From Myxococcales bacterium (GTDB taxonomy: Bacteria; Lernaellota; Lernaellaia; Lernaellales; Lernaellaceae), in assembly GCA_012517325.1 (NCBI GenBank), contig JAAYVF010000087.1:46428-110427 (forward strand): a stretch of 64,000 nt of DNA, in the 5' to 3' direction. The translations under genes were made by a program, and so were the position numbers. The notes beneath the pieces were generated by a model. It was given only the letters and a program-made list of their open reading frames with translations. It searched no databases and was not told the origin of the DNA. Below are positions 25,954 to 36,447 of this stretch, in pieces. The stretch's first letter is position 1. Each line of letters begins with the position of its first letter.

Positions 25954-27134
25954 CCCCGGCCCAGTCGCGCTACATGACCCTGAACATGGGACCGCAACAC
26001 CCCTCGACCCACGGGGTGCTGCGCATCATCCTGGAACTCGACGGCGAACGCGTGGTCTCGGCCACGCCGGTGATCGGCTACCTGCACCGCGGCATCGAAA
26101 AACTGGCCGAGGGCATGACCTATCACCAGATCATCCCGCTGACCGACCGCCTCGATTACACCGCCTGCATGAGCTGCAACCTCGGCTACGTCTGGGCCGT
26201 CGAGCGGCTGCTGGGCATCGAGCAGGACATTCCGGCGCGGGCGCGGGCGATCCGCATCGCGGTCGCCGAGTTGTCGCGCATCGGCGGCCACCTGATCTGG
26301 ATCGGCAGCCACGCGGCCGACATCGGCGCGCTGACCGTGTTCCTCTATTCGTTCATCGACCGCGAATTCATATACGAGCTGTTCGAGGCGATCAGCGGCC
26401 AGCGGATGACCGTCAGCTACCCGCGGATCGGCGGCGTGAGCGCCGACCTGCCGGCCGGCTGGGTCGAAAAGTGCCGCGAGTTCTGCCGGATTTTCCCGCG
26501 CAAGGTCGACGAATACGAAACCCTGCTGACCAACAACCGGATCTGGAATTCCCGCACCCGCGGCATCGGGGTGTTGTCGGCCGCCGACATCCTGGAATGG
26601 GGCGTGACGGGCCCGATGGCCCGCGGCAGCGGCGTGGCCTACGACCTGCGCAAGGTGTTGCCGTACGGCGGTTACGAAGAATACGACTTTGAAGTGCCGC
26701 TGGGCCAGGCCGGCGACACCTACGACCGCTACCTGGTGCGCATCCGCGAGATGCGCCAGAGCGTCCGGCTGATCGAGCAGGCGCTCGACCGCCTGACCGA
26801 CGGCCCGGTGATGGCCGACGTGCCGGCCGTGGCGCCGCCGCCCCGGGTGGACGTCAACACCCGCATCGAAGCCTTGATTCATCACTTCCATCTGGTGGTG
26901 GAAGGGTTCTCGCCGCCGCGCGGTGAAGTGTACTTCGCCTCCGAGGCGCCGAAGGGCGAACTTGGTTTTTACTTGGTATCCGACGGCGGCCCCAAGCCGT
27001 ACCGGTGCGCGATCCGGGTGCCCAGTTTCAGCAACTTGCAGAGCATCGTGAAAATGGCCCCGGGCCGGTTCCTGGCCGACATGGTGGCGCTGATCGGGAC
27101 GATCGACATTTGCCTGGCCGACATCGACAAATAA
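25950..27134 (+). CDS. nuoD: NADH-quinone oxidoreductase subunit D
   Basis: 49-kDa-type subunit forming the quinone-binding pocket with NuoB. 394 residues, with MGPQHPSTHGVLRIILELDG, the quinone-pocket His/Tyr region GYLHRGIEKLAE and DRLDYTACMS, and the C-terminal VPSFSNLQSIVKMAPGR, ending ADIDK. ATG 25950 overlaps nuoC by 4 bp. As in all respiratory NuoD, the NiFe ligand cysteines of the related hydrogenases are missing. Confidence 0.97.
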   Translation: MTPAQSRYMTLNMGPQHPSTHGVLRIILELDGERVVSATPVIGYLHRGIEKLAEGMTYHQIIPLTDRLDYTACMSCNLGYVWAVERLLGIEQDIPARARAIRIAVAELSRIGGHLIWIGSHAADIGALTVFLYSFIDREFIYELFEAISGQRMTVSYPRIGGVSADLPAGWVEKCREFCRIFPRKVDEYETLLTNNRIWNSRTRGIGVLSAADILEWGVTGPMARGSGVAYDLRKVLPYGGYEEYDFEVPLGQAGDTYDRYLVRIREMRQSVRLIEQALDRLTDGPVMADVPAVAPPPRVDVNTRIEALIHHFHLVVEGFSPPRGEVYFASEAPKGELGFYLVSDGGPKPYRCAIRVPSFSNLQSIVKMAPGRFLADMVALIGTIDICLADIDK

Positions 27135-27173
27135 ACCGTCGGCCCGGCATTCAAAACAGTGTGGGTTGCCCAA

Positions 27174-27722
27174 ATGGACCAGATCAGTCACCACATTATG
27201 GACCTGGCGGAGAACAGCACGGCGGCGGGCGCGGGGTTGGTGGAAATCCGGATCGTCGAGGATCTGCCGGCGGACCGGTTGACGGTGGAAATCGCCGATG
27301 ACGGCCGGTCGGCGGCGCGGCCGCAGCCGGCGCGCGGGAACGACGCGTTCCAGACGGACCAGGAAAGCGGCCTCGGGCTGACCCTGTTCGCGCGGGCCTG
27401 CGAGGAATCGGCGGGGCGCGTCGAGATCGAGGGCGCGGCCGAGCAAGGCTCGCGGTTGCGCGGCTGGATGCAATACAGCCATCCGAACCGCAAGCCGCTG
27501 GGCGACCTGGGCGAGACCCTGATCACGCTGTTGATGGGTTCGCCCGGGGTTTCCTGGGTGCTGTGCCATGAAAAGATCCGGTCCGACGGGCGGCGCGACG
27601 AACTGCGGCTCGATACCCGGGCGATCCAGGCGGAAGTCGGCAACATGCCGCTGGCCCACCCGGAGGTGATTCGGCGGATTCGGGTTTGCCTGCGGCAGCA
27701 GCAAACCAAGTTGAAGGATTAA
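27174..27722 (+). CDS. Histidine-kinase-type ATPase (HATPase fold) protein inside nuo operon
   Basis: About 182 residues. The N-terminal 100 show a GHKL ATPase fold: N box HHIMDLAENSTAAGAGLVEI, a G1-like VEIADDGRS, DAFQTDQESGLGLTLFARAC (G2 GLGL) and a terminal GRVEIEGAAEQGSRL. There is no phosphoacceptor His domain, TM segment or sensor. The C-terminal 80 residues (about 105-182) are unfamiliar. Similar stand-alone HATPase proteins occur beside NADH-linked [FeFe] hydrogenase and complex I-like genes. ATG 27174 is chosen; GTG 27159 is in frame, and neither has a strong ribosome site. It sits between nuoD and nuoH in the same direction, so it is probably cotranscribed. Confidence 0.75.
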   Translation: MDQISHHIMDLAENSTAAGAGLVEIRIVEDLPADRLTVEIADDGRSAARPQPARGNDAFQTDQESGLGLTLFARACEESAGRVEIEGAAEQGSRLRGWMQYSHPNRKPLGDLGETLITLLMGSPGVSWVLCHEKIRSDGRRDELRLDTRAIQAEVGNMPLAHPEVIRRIRVCLRQQQTKLKD

Positions 27723-27768
27723 TGCGGCGGGGGCGCGCCCCGCGGATCGAGAAAGGAAGCGGCGACCC

Positions 27769-28833
27769 GTGTGGTGGATGGTCCTCATAGCGATGGTGAA
27801 GGTCCTGGTGTTCCTGGTGATTTTCCTGGCCTTCACCGCCTACAACACGTTGTACGAGCGGCGGTGGGCGGCGCGGCTCCAACGGCGCGTCGGCCCCAAC
27901 CGCGCCGGTCCCCTGGGGCTTTTGCAGCCGATCGCCGACGCGGTCAAACTGTTCTTCAAGGAAGACATCGTCACCGACCAGGCCGAACGGTTCCTCTACA
28001 TCCTGGCGCCGATCATCGCGGTCTCCACGGCGATGCTGTACGTGACGGCGATTCCCTTCGGGCCGGAAGTGCCGTTCCTCAAAAGCCTGCCGCCGGCCTG
28101 GAACAAATTTTCGATGGCCGACCTGAACGTCGGCGTGCTGTTCGTCTTCGCCGTCAGTTCGATCGCGGTCTACGGCGTGTTGCTCGGCGGCTGGGCGGGC
28201 AGCAGCAAGTACTCGCTGCTGGGCGGCATGCGGGCCAGCGCCCAGATGATTTCCTACGAAATCGCCATGGGCCTGTCGATCATGCCGGCGATCATGAGCG
28301 CCGGCAGCCTGAGCCTGAACGACATCGTGGCGTCCCAGGCCGACGCCTGGAACGTTTTCCGCCTGCCCTGGGGCCCCGTCGGCTTTTTCATCTTCATGAT
28401 GGCGATGCTCGCCGAGGCCAACCGGGCGCCCTTCGACATGGTGGAAGCCGAGCAGGAACTGGTCGGCGGCTACCACACTGAATACAGTTCGATGAAGTTC
28501 GGCGCCTTTTTCGTCGGCGAATACGGCAACCTGATCACCATCTCGGCCTTGATCACCACCTTCTACCTGGGCGGTTGGCAAGGACTGCCGTTCGTCGACG
28601 TGGGCCTGCCCGAATGGCTGGCGCCCTACCTGAGCATCGTCTGGTTCGGCCTGAAAACCTTCCTGATGATCGCGGTGCTCGTCTGGATCCGCTGGACGTT
28701 CCCGCGGCCCCGTTACGACCAACTCATGGGCTACGGCTGGAAGGTGTTCTTTCCCCTGGCGCTGGCCAACCTGTTCGTCGCCGGCGTCCTGATGTACATC
28801 GGCCGGGCGATCGGTTGGGGCTATTTCGGTTGA
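27769..28833 (+). CDS. nuoH: NADH-quinone oxidoreductase subunit H
   Basis: Membrane subunit that connects the quinone cavity to the proton pumps. 354 residues, about eight TM helices; motifs [22 protein letters not shown] (first matrix-side loop) split around ERRWAARLQ, then [21 protein letters not shown] and [16 protein letters not shown]. The start is GTG 27769, with AGGAAGC about 8 bp upstream; ATG 27778 is the next option. Confidence 0.96.
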   Translation: MWWMVLIAMVKVLVFLVIFLAFTAYNTLYERRWAARLQRRVGPNRAGPLGLLQPIADAVKLFFKEDIVTDQAERFLYILAPIIAVSTAMLYVTAIPFGPEVPFLKSLPPAWNKFSMADLNVGVLFVFAVSSIAVYGVLLGGWAGSSKYSLLGGMRASAQMISYEIAMGLSIMPAIMSAGSLSLNDIVASQADAWNVFRLPWGPVGFFIFMMAMLAEANRAPFDMVEAEQELVGGYHTEYSSMKFGAFFVGEYGNLITISALITTFYLGGWQGLPFVDVGLPEWLAPYLSIVWFGLKTFLMIAVLVWIRWTFPRPRYDQLMGYGWKVFFPLALANLFVAGVLMYIGRAIGWGYFG

Positions 28834-28840
28834 GAGGGGG

Positions 28841-29278
28841 ATGCGTTTGGGAAACCTGAGAAAATTCCTGTTGACCGACCTGCTCGCGGGCCTGCGGCTG
28901 ACCCTCAAGTACGCGCTCCGGCGGCCGGTGACGATTCAATACCCTGAGGAGCATCGCCCGATCGCCCCGCGATACCGCGGCCGCCAGCGACTGGCCGTGC
29001 GCGAGGACGGGTCGCTCAAGTGCGTCGCCTGCGGCCTGTGCGCCGCCGTCTGCCCGTCGCGGTGCATCTACCTCGAGCCCGGCGAGCTGCCGAACGGCGA
29101 CCGTTTCCCGAAAGTCTATGAACTCGAGGTCGCCCGTTGTGTGTTTTGCGGTTTCTGCGCCGAGGTCTGCCCCTTCGAGGCGATCGTGCTGACCGAGGAA
29201 TTCGAGCTGGCGGTGACCGACAAGCGCCAATTGCTTTACGACAAAGCGTTCTTGAGCGCGGACCAGCCAAAGGAGTAG
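28841..29278 (+). CDS. nuoI: NADH-quinone oxidoreductase subunit I
   Basis: Ferredoxin-like peripheral subunit with clusters N6a and N6b that feeds cluster N2. 145 residues with two complete 4Fe-4S motifs: [15 protein letters not shown] and [15 protein letters not shown], plus the family tyrosine block KQLLYDK-like ([11 protein letters not shown]). In an operon without NuoEFG this is the outermost Fe-S subunit and the likely electron entry point. Confidence 0.96.
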   Translation: MRLGNLRKFLLTDLLAGLRLTLKYALRRPVTIQYPEEHRPIAPRYRGRQRLAVREDGSLKCVACGLCAAVCPSRCIYLEPGELPNGDRFPKVYELEVARCVFCGFCAEVCPFEAIVLTEEFELAVTDKRQLLYDKAFLSADQPKE

Positions 29279-29285
29279 GCGCCCG

Positions 29286-29867
29286 ATGCTGATGCTATCG
29301 CTGTACGTGCTGTTCGCCCTGGGCGCCGTGATCGGCGGAGCGAACGTCGTGGCGCGGCGGAACCCGGTGAACAGCGCGATCGCGCTGCTGTTCACCTTCC
29401 TCTGCCTGGCGTCGTTGTACATTCTGCACGGCGCGCCGTTTTTGGCGATGATCCAGATCATCGTCTACGCCGGCGCCATTCTGATCCTGGTGGTGTTCAC
29501 CATCATGCTGCTGGCGCTGCGCGACCCGGGACGGGGCCTGACCGGCCTGTGGAGCACGCCGCAGAAGGTGACCTCGCTGGCGGTGTGCGCGCTGCTCGGC
29601 GGCCAACTGCTGTACCTGGCCTGGCGCGCCCTGGCGGAGACGCCGGTGGTCGACGCGGGCGCGGGCCTCGCCGAACGCGTCGCGCCGGCGACGCTGGGCC
29701 GCGTCCTGTTCGATAAGTATCTGCTGCCGTTCGAGGTGGCCAGCGTGCTGCTCCTGGTGGCCATCATCGGCGCGGTGGTGCTGACCCGGCGGCCGCGCGG
29801 CACGGCGGCGGCCATCGACAGCCCGCATGCCGACGAGGCCGCGGCAGACGAAGGGAGGCCGGCATGA
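29286..29867 (+). CDS. nuoJ: NADH-quinone oxidoreductase subunit J
   Basis: Five-TM membrane subunit. 193 residues with the NuoJ block FLAMIQIIVYAGAILILVVFTIMLL and a C-terminal TM PFEVASVLLLVAIIGAVVLTRR. The last 20 residues are an Ala/Glu-rich tail. The stop overlaps nuoK by 4 bp (ATGA). Confidence 0.95.
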   Translation: MLMLSLYVLFALGAVIGGANVVARRNPVNSAIALLFTFLCLASLYILHGAPFLAMIQIIVYAGAILILVVFTIMLLALRDPGRGLTGLWSTPQKVTSLAVCALLGGQLLYLAWRALAETPVVDAGAGLAERVAPATLGRVLFDKYLLPFEVASVLLLVAIIGAVVLTRRPRGTAAAIDSPHADEAAADEGRPA

Positions 29868-30166
29868 TTCCCGTGAGCTTCCCGCTGGCGACGGGCGCGG
29901 CGCTGTTCGCCCTGGGCGTGTTCGGCGTCCTGGTGCGGCGCAACGCCATCGTCATGTTCATGTGCATCGAGCTGATGCTCAACGGCGTCAACCTGACGCT
30001 CGTCGGCCTGTCGGCCGGCCTGGGCGTGGTCGACGGGCCGATTTTCGTGCTGTTCGTCATGGCCGTCGCCGCCGCCGAAGCCGCGGTGGGCCTGGCGATC
30101 ATCGTTTCGCTGTACCGCCGGAAAGCGACGGTGGACATTTCGCGCTTCGATTCGATGCGGGGCTAG
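29864..30166 (+). CDS. nuoK: NADH-quinone oxidoreductase subunit K
   Basis: Three-TM membrane subunit of the MrpC type, 100 residues. The essential buried Glu is in FMCIELMLNGVNLTLV and the second in AVAAAEAAVGLAIIVSLYRR. ATG 29864 overlaps nuoJ. Confidence 0.96.
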   Translation: MIPVSFPLATGAALFALGVFGVLVRRNAIVMFMCIELMLNGVNLTLVGLSAGLGVVDGPIFVLFVMAVAAAEAAVGLAIIVSLYRRKATVDISRFDSMRG

Positions 30167-30175
30167 GAGCGGTCG

Positions 30176-32116
30176 ATGGGTGACTGGCTGTTTTTGATTC
30201 CGCTGTTTCCGCTGTTGGGCACGATCGCCAACGGCGTGTTGTCGCACCGGTTGTGGCCGCGGCGCGACGGTTTCGCGGGGGCCCTGGCGTCGCTGCTGAT
30301 CCTGGCTTCCTTCGTCGCCGGCCTGCTGGGCTTTTTCGAGCTGCGGGCGGCGTCCCGGCCGGAGGCGCTGCACCAGGTGCTGTTTTCGTGGATCGGCGTC
30401 GGCGCCCTGCAGGTGCCGTTCGGCCTCGTGGTGGACCAGCTGTCGGCGGTGATGGTCCTGGTGGTGACGGGCGTCGGCTTCCTGATTCACGTTTACGCCG
30501 TCGGTTACATGCACGGCGACCCCGGGTTCCGGCGGTTCTTCACCTACCTCAACCTGTTCGTGTTCGCGATGTTGCTGCTGGTGCTGGGCGACAGCCTGCT
30601 GGTGATGTTCGTCGGCTGGGAAGGCGTCGGCCTCTGCTCGTACCTGCTGATCGGCTACTACTACGAAAAGCCGAGCGCGGCGGACGCGGGCAAGAAGGCG
30701 TTCGTCGTCAACCGAATCGGCGACTTCGGCTTTCTGCTGGCGATTTTTCTCTGCTATTACCACTTCGGCACGCTGGAATTCGAGGGCCTGTCGCAGAAGC
30801 TGGCGGGCGTGAGCGGCGGCGTGATCGTGACCATTACCCTGCTGCTCTTCCTCGGCGCGACCGGCAAGAGCGCGCAGATCCCGCTGTACTTCTGGTTGCC
30901 CGACGCGATGGAGGGCCCGACCCCGGTCAGCGCCCTGATTCACGCCGCGACGATGGTCACCGCCGGCGTCTATATGATCGCGCGGACGCACTTCCTGTTC
31001 GACCTCGCGCCGTTCTCGCAGGCCGTCGTGGCGACCGTCGGCGGCCTGACCGCGTTTTACGCGGCGACCATCGCCTTCGCCCAGCGCGACCTCAAGCGCA
31101 TCCTGGCCTACTCGACGATCAGCCAGCTCGGCTACATGTTCGTCGGCGTCGGCCTGGGCGCTTACGCGGCCGGCGTCTTTCACCTGATGACCCACGCCTT
31201 CTTCAAGGCGCTGCTCTTCCTCGGCGCCGGCAGCGTCATGCACGCGCTGTCCGGCGAACTGGACGTTTACAAGATGGGCGGCCTGCGCAAGCAACTGCCG
31301 GTGACCTTCGCCACCTTCCTGATCGCAACGCTGGCGATCGCCGGCGTGCCGCCGCTGGCCGGTTTCTTCTCCAAGGACGAGATTCTCTGGAACGCCTTTG
31401 CCAAGCACCTGGACGGCGTGCCGGCGGCCTGGAACTACGCGCTGTACGGCCTGGCCCTGCTGACGGCCGGGATGACGGCGTTTTACATGTTCCGCGCCCT
31501 GCTGCTGGCCTTCTTCGGCGAAAGCCGCCTCGAACCGCACACCGCCGCGCACGTGCACGAGAGCCCCAAGATGATGACCGTGCCGTTGCTGGTGCTGGCG
31601 CTGCTCAGCGTCGTCGGCGGGTTCGCCGGGGTGCCGGCGGCGATCGGCGGCGGCGCGCACTTCGCGTCCTGGCTCGCGCCCGTGGTGGGCGGGGAGGCCG
31701 CGGCCGAGGGCGGGCACGCGCCGGCGGCGCTGGAAATCGGCCTGATGGCGTTGTCGGTGCTGGTGGCGCTGACCGGCATCGCGCTGGCGTTCGTCTTCTA
31801 CGGCCGCCGCCTCGGCCGGGCCGAACGGTTCACGACCGCCTGGCCGAAACTGCACCGGGCGGTCTGGAACAAGTACTACGTCGACGAATTCAACGACGCG
31901 GCGGTGATCAATCCGCTCAAGCGCGTCGCGACGAATTTCCTCTGGTTGTTCATCGACGCCGCGGTGATCGACGGCGCCGTCAACGGCGTCGCGGCGACGG
32001 CGAAACGAAGCGGCGCCCTGTTGGCCCGGCTGCAAACCGGCCGGGTCTACGCCTATGCGCTGACCATCAGCCTCGGCGCGGTGGTGCTCCTGGGCCTGGT
32101 ACTGTGGCGCCTGTGA
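30176..32116 (+). CDS. nuoL: NADH-quinone oxidoreductase subunit L
   Basis: Distal proton-pumping antiporter-like subunit with the lateral helix. 646 residues. Motifs: VGWEGVGLCSYLLIGYYYEK, KAFVVNRIGDFGFLLAIFL, TGKSAQIPLYFWLPDAMEGP, SALIHAATMVTAGVYMIAR, LAYSTISQLGYMFVGVG and GVPPLAGFFSKDEILW. The C-terminal arm ends in a final TM near 32050-32116. The pump Glu and Lys residues in the named motifs are present. Confidence 0.97.
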   Translation: MGDWLFLIPLFPLLGTIANGVLSHRLWPRRDGFAGALASLLILASFVAGLLGFFELRAASRPEALHQVLFSWIGVGALQVPFGLVVDQLSAVMVLVVTGVGFLIHVYAVGYMHGDPGFRRFFTYLNLFVFAMLLLVLGDSLLVMFVGWEGVGLCSYLLIGYYYEKPSAADAGKKAFVVNRIGDFGFLLAIFLCYYHFGTLEFEGLSQKLAGVSGGVIVTITLLLFLGATGKSAQIPLYFWLPDAMEGPTPVSALIHAATMVTAGVYMIARTHFLFDLAPFSQAVVATVGGLTAFYAATIAFAQRDLKRILAYSTISQLGYMFVGVGLGAYAAGVFHLMTHAFFKALLFLGAGSVMHALSGELDVYKMGGLRKQLPVTFATFLIATLAIAGVPPLAGFFSKDEILWNAFAKHLDGVPAAWNYALYGLALLTAGMTAFYMFRALLLAFFGESRLEPHTAAHVHESPKMMTVPLLVLALLSVVGGFAGVPAAIGGGAHFASWLAPVVGGEAAAEGGHAPAALEIGLMALSVLVALTGIALAFVFYGRRLGRAERFTTAWPKLHRAVWNKYYVDEFNDAAVINPLKRVATNFLWLFIDAAVIDGAVNGVAATAKRSGALLARLQTGRVYAYALTISLGAVVLLGLVLWRL

Positions 32117-32137
32117 GCGCGTCGGAGTAGGTAAACG

Positions 32138-33685
<1,548 letters not shown>

Positions 33686-33697
33686 GAGGCTGCACCG

Positions 33698-35179
33698 ATG
33701 AGCAACATGTCTTTCAGCCTGTACGGACCGCCGCTGCTCGTGCTGTACGGCTTGTTGATGGTCCTACTGGCCGAAATCGTTTCGCCGCGCGACACGCGGC
33801 CCCGGGTGCGCGACCTGCCGCCGGTCTTGGCGCTGGCGACGCTGGCCGTCGCGCTGGTCGCGGTGGCGTTGCGGTGGTCGAACGCCTCCGAGGCACAGGG
33901 TTTCTCGGCGATGATCGTCGGCGACCGGCTGGCGCTGTTCGCCCAGGGCCTGTTGTGCCTGGCCGGCATGCTGGGCGTTTTGTCGGCCTGGAACTACTTG
34001 CGCACCGTCGGCGAGGACCAGAGCGAGTATTACGCGCTGCTGCTGGGCGCGGTGTTCGGCGGCATGACGATGGTCGGCGCGGTCGATTTGATCATGATCT
34101 TTCTCGGCCTCGAAATCCTGTCGATTTCCGTTTACGTGCTGGCCGGTTTTCTGCGGCGGCGCGCCGAATCGGGCGAAAGCGCGATCAAGTACTTTTTCCT
34201 CGGCGCGTTCTCGACCGGCTTTTTGCTGTACGGCATCGCCCTGCTGTTCGGCCACGCCGGCTCGACCAACCTGACGGTGATCGCCGAACATTGCACCTTT
34301 GAAAACGGCGACAGCCTGATGGTGCTGGGCGGCATGGCGCTGGTGCTGGTCGGCCTCGGCTTCAAGATCGCCGCCTTCCCCTTCCACGTCTGGACGCCCG
34401 ACGTCTACCAGGGCGCGCCCAGCCCGGTCAGCGGTTTCATGGCCGCGGCGGTCAAGGCGGCGTCGTTCGCCACGCTGCTGCGCCTGTTGGTCACCGCGTT
34501 CCAGCCGTTGGCCCCGCAATGGATCGTCGTCATTTACTACCTCGCCATCGGCACGATGGTGTTCGGCAACGTGGCCGCCCTGGTGCAGAACAACCTCAAA
34601 CGCCTGCTGGCCTATTCGTCGATCGCGCACGCCGGCTATATCCTGGTCGGTATCGCGGCGATGATCCGGCAGGATCAGGCCGGGGCCGGCGCGGTGCTGT
34701 TCTACCTGCTGGCCTACACGCTGATGACCGTCGGCGCCTTCGCGGTGGTCTCGCACCTTTCTTCCGGCAGCGCCGACGCCGATCGGCTCGACGCCTACCG
34801 CGGGCTGTCGCGCCGCCACCCGTGGCTCGCCCTGGCGTTGACGGTCTACCTGGTGAGCATGGCCGGCATTCCGCCGCTGGTGGGCTTCGTCGGCAAGTTC
34901 CTGCTGTTCGCGGCGGCGGTCGAGGCGGGCCTGACGCATCTGGCGATCATCGGCGTTTTGACCAGCGCGCTGTCGGTCTATTATTACATTCGGGTCATCT
35001 ATTTCATGTACATGAGCGAACCGGTGGTCGAGACAACGCCGGCCGAGGCGATCCCGCACGATTGGCCCGGCCGCGTGGTGCTGGCGGCGACCGTGGCGCT
35101 GGTCATCGGCCTGGGCATACTGCCGCACTGGTTCATGACCTGGGCCGGCGAAAGCGCCGCCATGTTGTTGGGAAAATAG
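33698..35179 (+). CDS. nuoN: NADH-quinone oxidoreductase subunit N
   Basis: Third antiporter-like pump, 493 residues; last gene of the complex I operon. Motifs: IMIFLGLEILSISVYVLAGF, GESAIKYFFLGAFSTGFLLY, IAAFPFHVWTPDVYQGAP, LAYSSIAHAGYILVGIAAM and GIPPLVGFVGKFLLFAAA. No nuoE, nuoF or nuoG occurs before nuoA or after nuoN; the next gene is unrelated. Confidence 0.97.
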   Translation: MSNMSFSLYGPPLLVLYGLLMVLLAEIVSPRDTRPRVRDLPPVLALATLAVALVAVALRWSNASEAQGFSAMIVGDRLALFAQGLLCLAGMLGVLSAWNYLRTVGEDQSEYYALLLGAVFGGMTMVGAVDLIMIFLGLEILSISVYVLAGFLRRRAESGESAIKYFFLGAFSTGFLLYGIALLFGHAGSTNLTVIAEHCTFENGDSLMVLGGMALVLVGLGFKIAAFPFHVWTPDVYQGAPSPVSGFMAAAVKAASFATLLRLLVTAFQPLAPQWIVVIYYLAIGTMVFGNVAALVQNNLKRLLAYSSIAHAGYILVGIAAMIRQDQAGAGAVLFYLLAYTLMTVGAFAVVSHLSSGSADADRLDAYRGLSRRHPWLALALTVYLVSMAGIPPLVGFVGKFLLFAAAVEAGLTHLAIIGVLTSALSVYYYIRVIYFMYMSEPVVETTPAEAIPHDWPGRVVLAATVALVIGLGILPHWFMTWAGESAAMLLGK

Positions 35180-35238
35180 CCGCCGGTCAGCGTTCTTCCA
35201 TTGCATTGACAAGACGACGGCGAGGGACGATGTTTCGG

Positions 35239-35244
35239 TACAAT
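35239..35244 (+). promoter_or_regulatory. Possible -10 box before the deoxyhypusine-synthase-like gene
   Basis: TACAAT in the 114-bp gap after nuoN, 50 bp before the next start. A TTGACA at 35206-35211 is too far away (27 bp) to pair normally, so the promoter call is tentative. Confidence 0.25.
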
Positions 35245-35293
35245 CAAATCCCTGGAAAACCGTCGTTCGGTCAGCGGTAGCAGGAGGTGTCGT

Positions 35294-36406
35294 ATGGCGA
35301 GGATAAAGGTTCCGGAAGGAATCGTTTTTCCGGTCGTCTCTTCCGAATTGAGCCGTCGCAAGAAACAGGTCTTGGCCAAGAGCCTGCAGTCACTGGAGCC
35401 GAAACCCGGCTTGACCGTGGCCGAGCTCGTCGAATCCATGAAGAACATGAGCATCCAGGCCCGCGCCATCGGCCAATGCGCCGAGGTGCTCGACGGCCTG
35501 TACCGGGACCGCCGCCGCCCGACCGTTTTTCTGGGGCTCGCGGGGCCGCTGATCGCCGCCGGCCTGCGCGACGTCATTCGCGGCCTGATCGAGGGCGGCT
35601 ACGTGGACGTCGTCGTGTCCACCGGCGCCATCCTGTACCAGGACATCTATCAGGCCCGCGGCTTCAAACACTACAAGGGCACGCCGCACGCCGACGACGC
35701 CGCCCTGCGCGACATGTACATCGACCGCATCTACGATACCTACGTCGATGAAATCGCCTTCTGGAACACCGACCTGTGGGTCGGCAAACAGGCCGACGCG
35801 CTACCCCCGGGCAATTACTCCAGCCGCCAGTTCATCGATTATCTCGGCGCGCAGCTCGAGGACGAAAAATCCATCGTCCGCACCTGCCACCGGCTGGGCG
35901 TGCCGATTTTCGCGCCGGCCCTCAACGACTCGTCGATCGGCATCGGCCTGACCGAACACCGGCACCGCGCCCGGCAGCAGGGCCGGCCGAGCCTCGGCAT
36001 CGATTCGATCCAGGACAACTACGAGCTGACCCAGTACGTCGTCAAATCGGCGTGCACCGCCGCCATCTACGTGGCGGGCGGCGTGCCGAAGAACTACATC
36101 AACGACTCGGTGGTGATGAGCTACATCTTCGGCCTCGAGCGCGGCCACGATTACGCCCTGCAGGTCACCACGGCCGTCGTCGCCGACGGCGGCCTGTCCA
36201 GCAGCACGCTCAAGGAAGCCACCAGTTGGGGCAAGATCGACCGCCAGGCCCGCAGCGCCATGGCGTGGGTCGAACCCAGCGTCGCCCTGCCGCTGCTGGC
36301 GCAGTACGTCTTCGACCGGCATCCGCCGCGGCCGCGGCTCAAGGCGGTCTGGGACGGCGACATCCTGAAAAAACTCGTCAAGCCTTCTCCGGCCAAGAAA
36401 CGCTGA
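35294..36406 (+). CDS. Deoxyhypusine synthase-like protein
   Basis: 370 residues of the deoxyhypusine synthase superfamily, NAD-dependent enzymes that transfer the aminobutyl group of spermidine. The N terminus has SIQARAIGQCAEVLDGL. NAD-site segments include FLGLAGPLIAAGLRDVIRGL and VDVVVSTGAILYQDI, and the catalytic lysine is Lys 314 in TLKEATSWGKID, the same context as in eukaryotic deoxyhypusine synthase. Bacteria lack eIF5A, so this bacterial branch more likely makes homospermidine or modifies another target; that is inference. A strong AGGAGGTG precedes ATG 35294. Confidence 0.88.
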   Translation: MARIKVPEGIVFPVVSSELSRRKKQVLAKSLQSLEPKPGLTVAELVESMKNMSIQARAIGQCAEVLDGLYRDRRRPTVFLGLAGPLIAAGLRDVIRGLIEGGYVDVVVSTGAILYQDIYQARGFKHYKGTPHADDAALRDMYIDRIYDTYVDEIAFWNTDLWVGKQADALPPGNYSSRQFIDYLGAQLEDEKSIVRTCHRLGVPIFAPALNDSSIGIGLTEHRHRARQQGRPSLGIDSIQDNYELTQYVVKSACTAAIYVAGGVPKNYINDSVVMSYIFGLERGHDYALQVTTAVVADGGLSSSTLKEATSWGKIDRQARSAMAWVEPSVALPLLAQYVFDRHPPRPRLKAVWDGDILKKLVKPSPAKKR

Positions 36407-36447
36407 TCGGCGACGCCGAATCCGCACAACGGCGCACGGAGGTGCCG

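Noticed and set aside
29465..32035. 856-codon open frame antisense to nuoJKL
   Set aside because: High-GC codon bias of nuo genes leaves the opposite strand open. The translation is Gln/Arg/His/Ala-rich with no domain, and the sense genes are certain.
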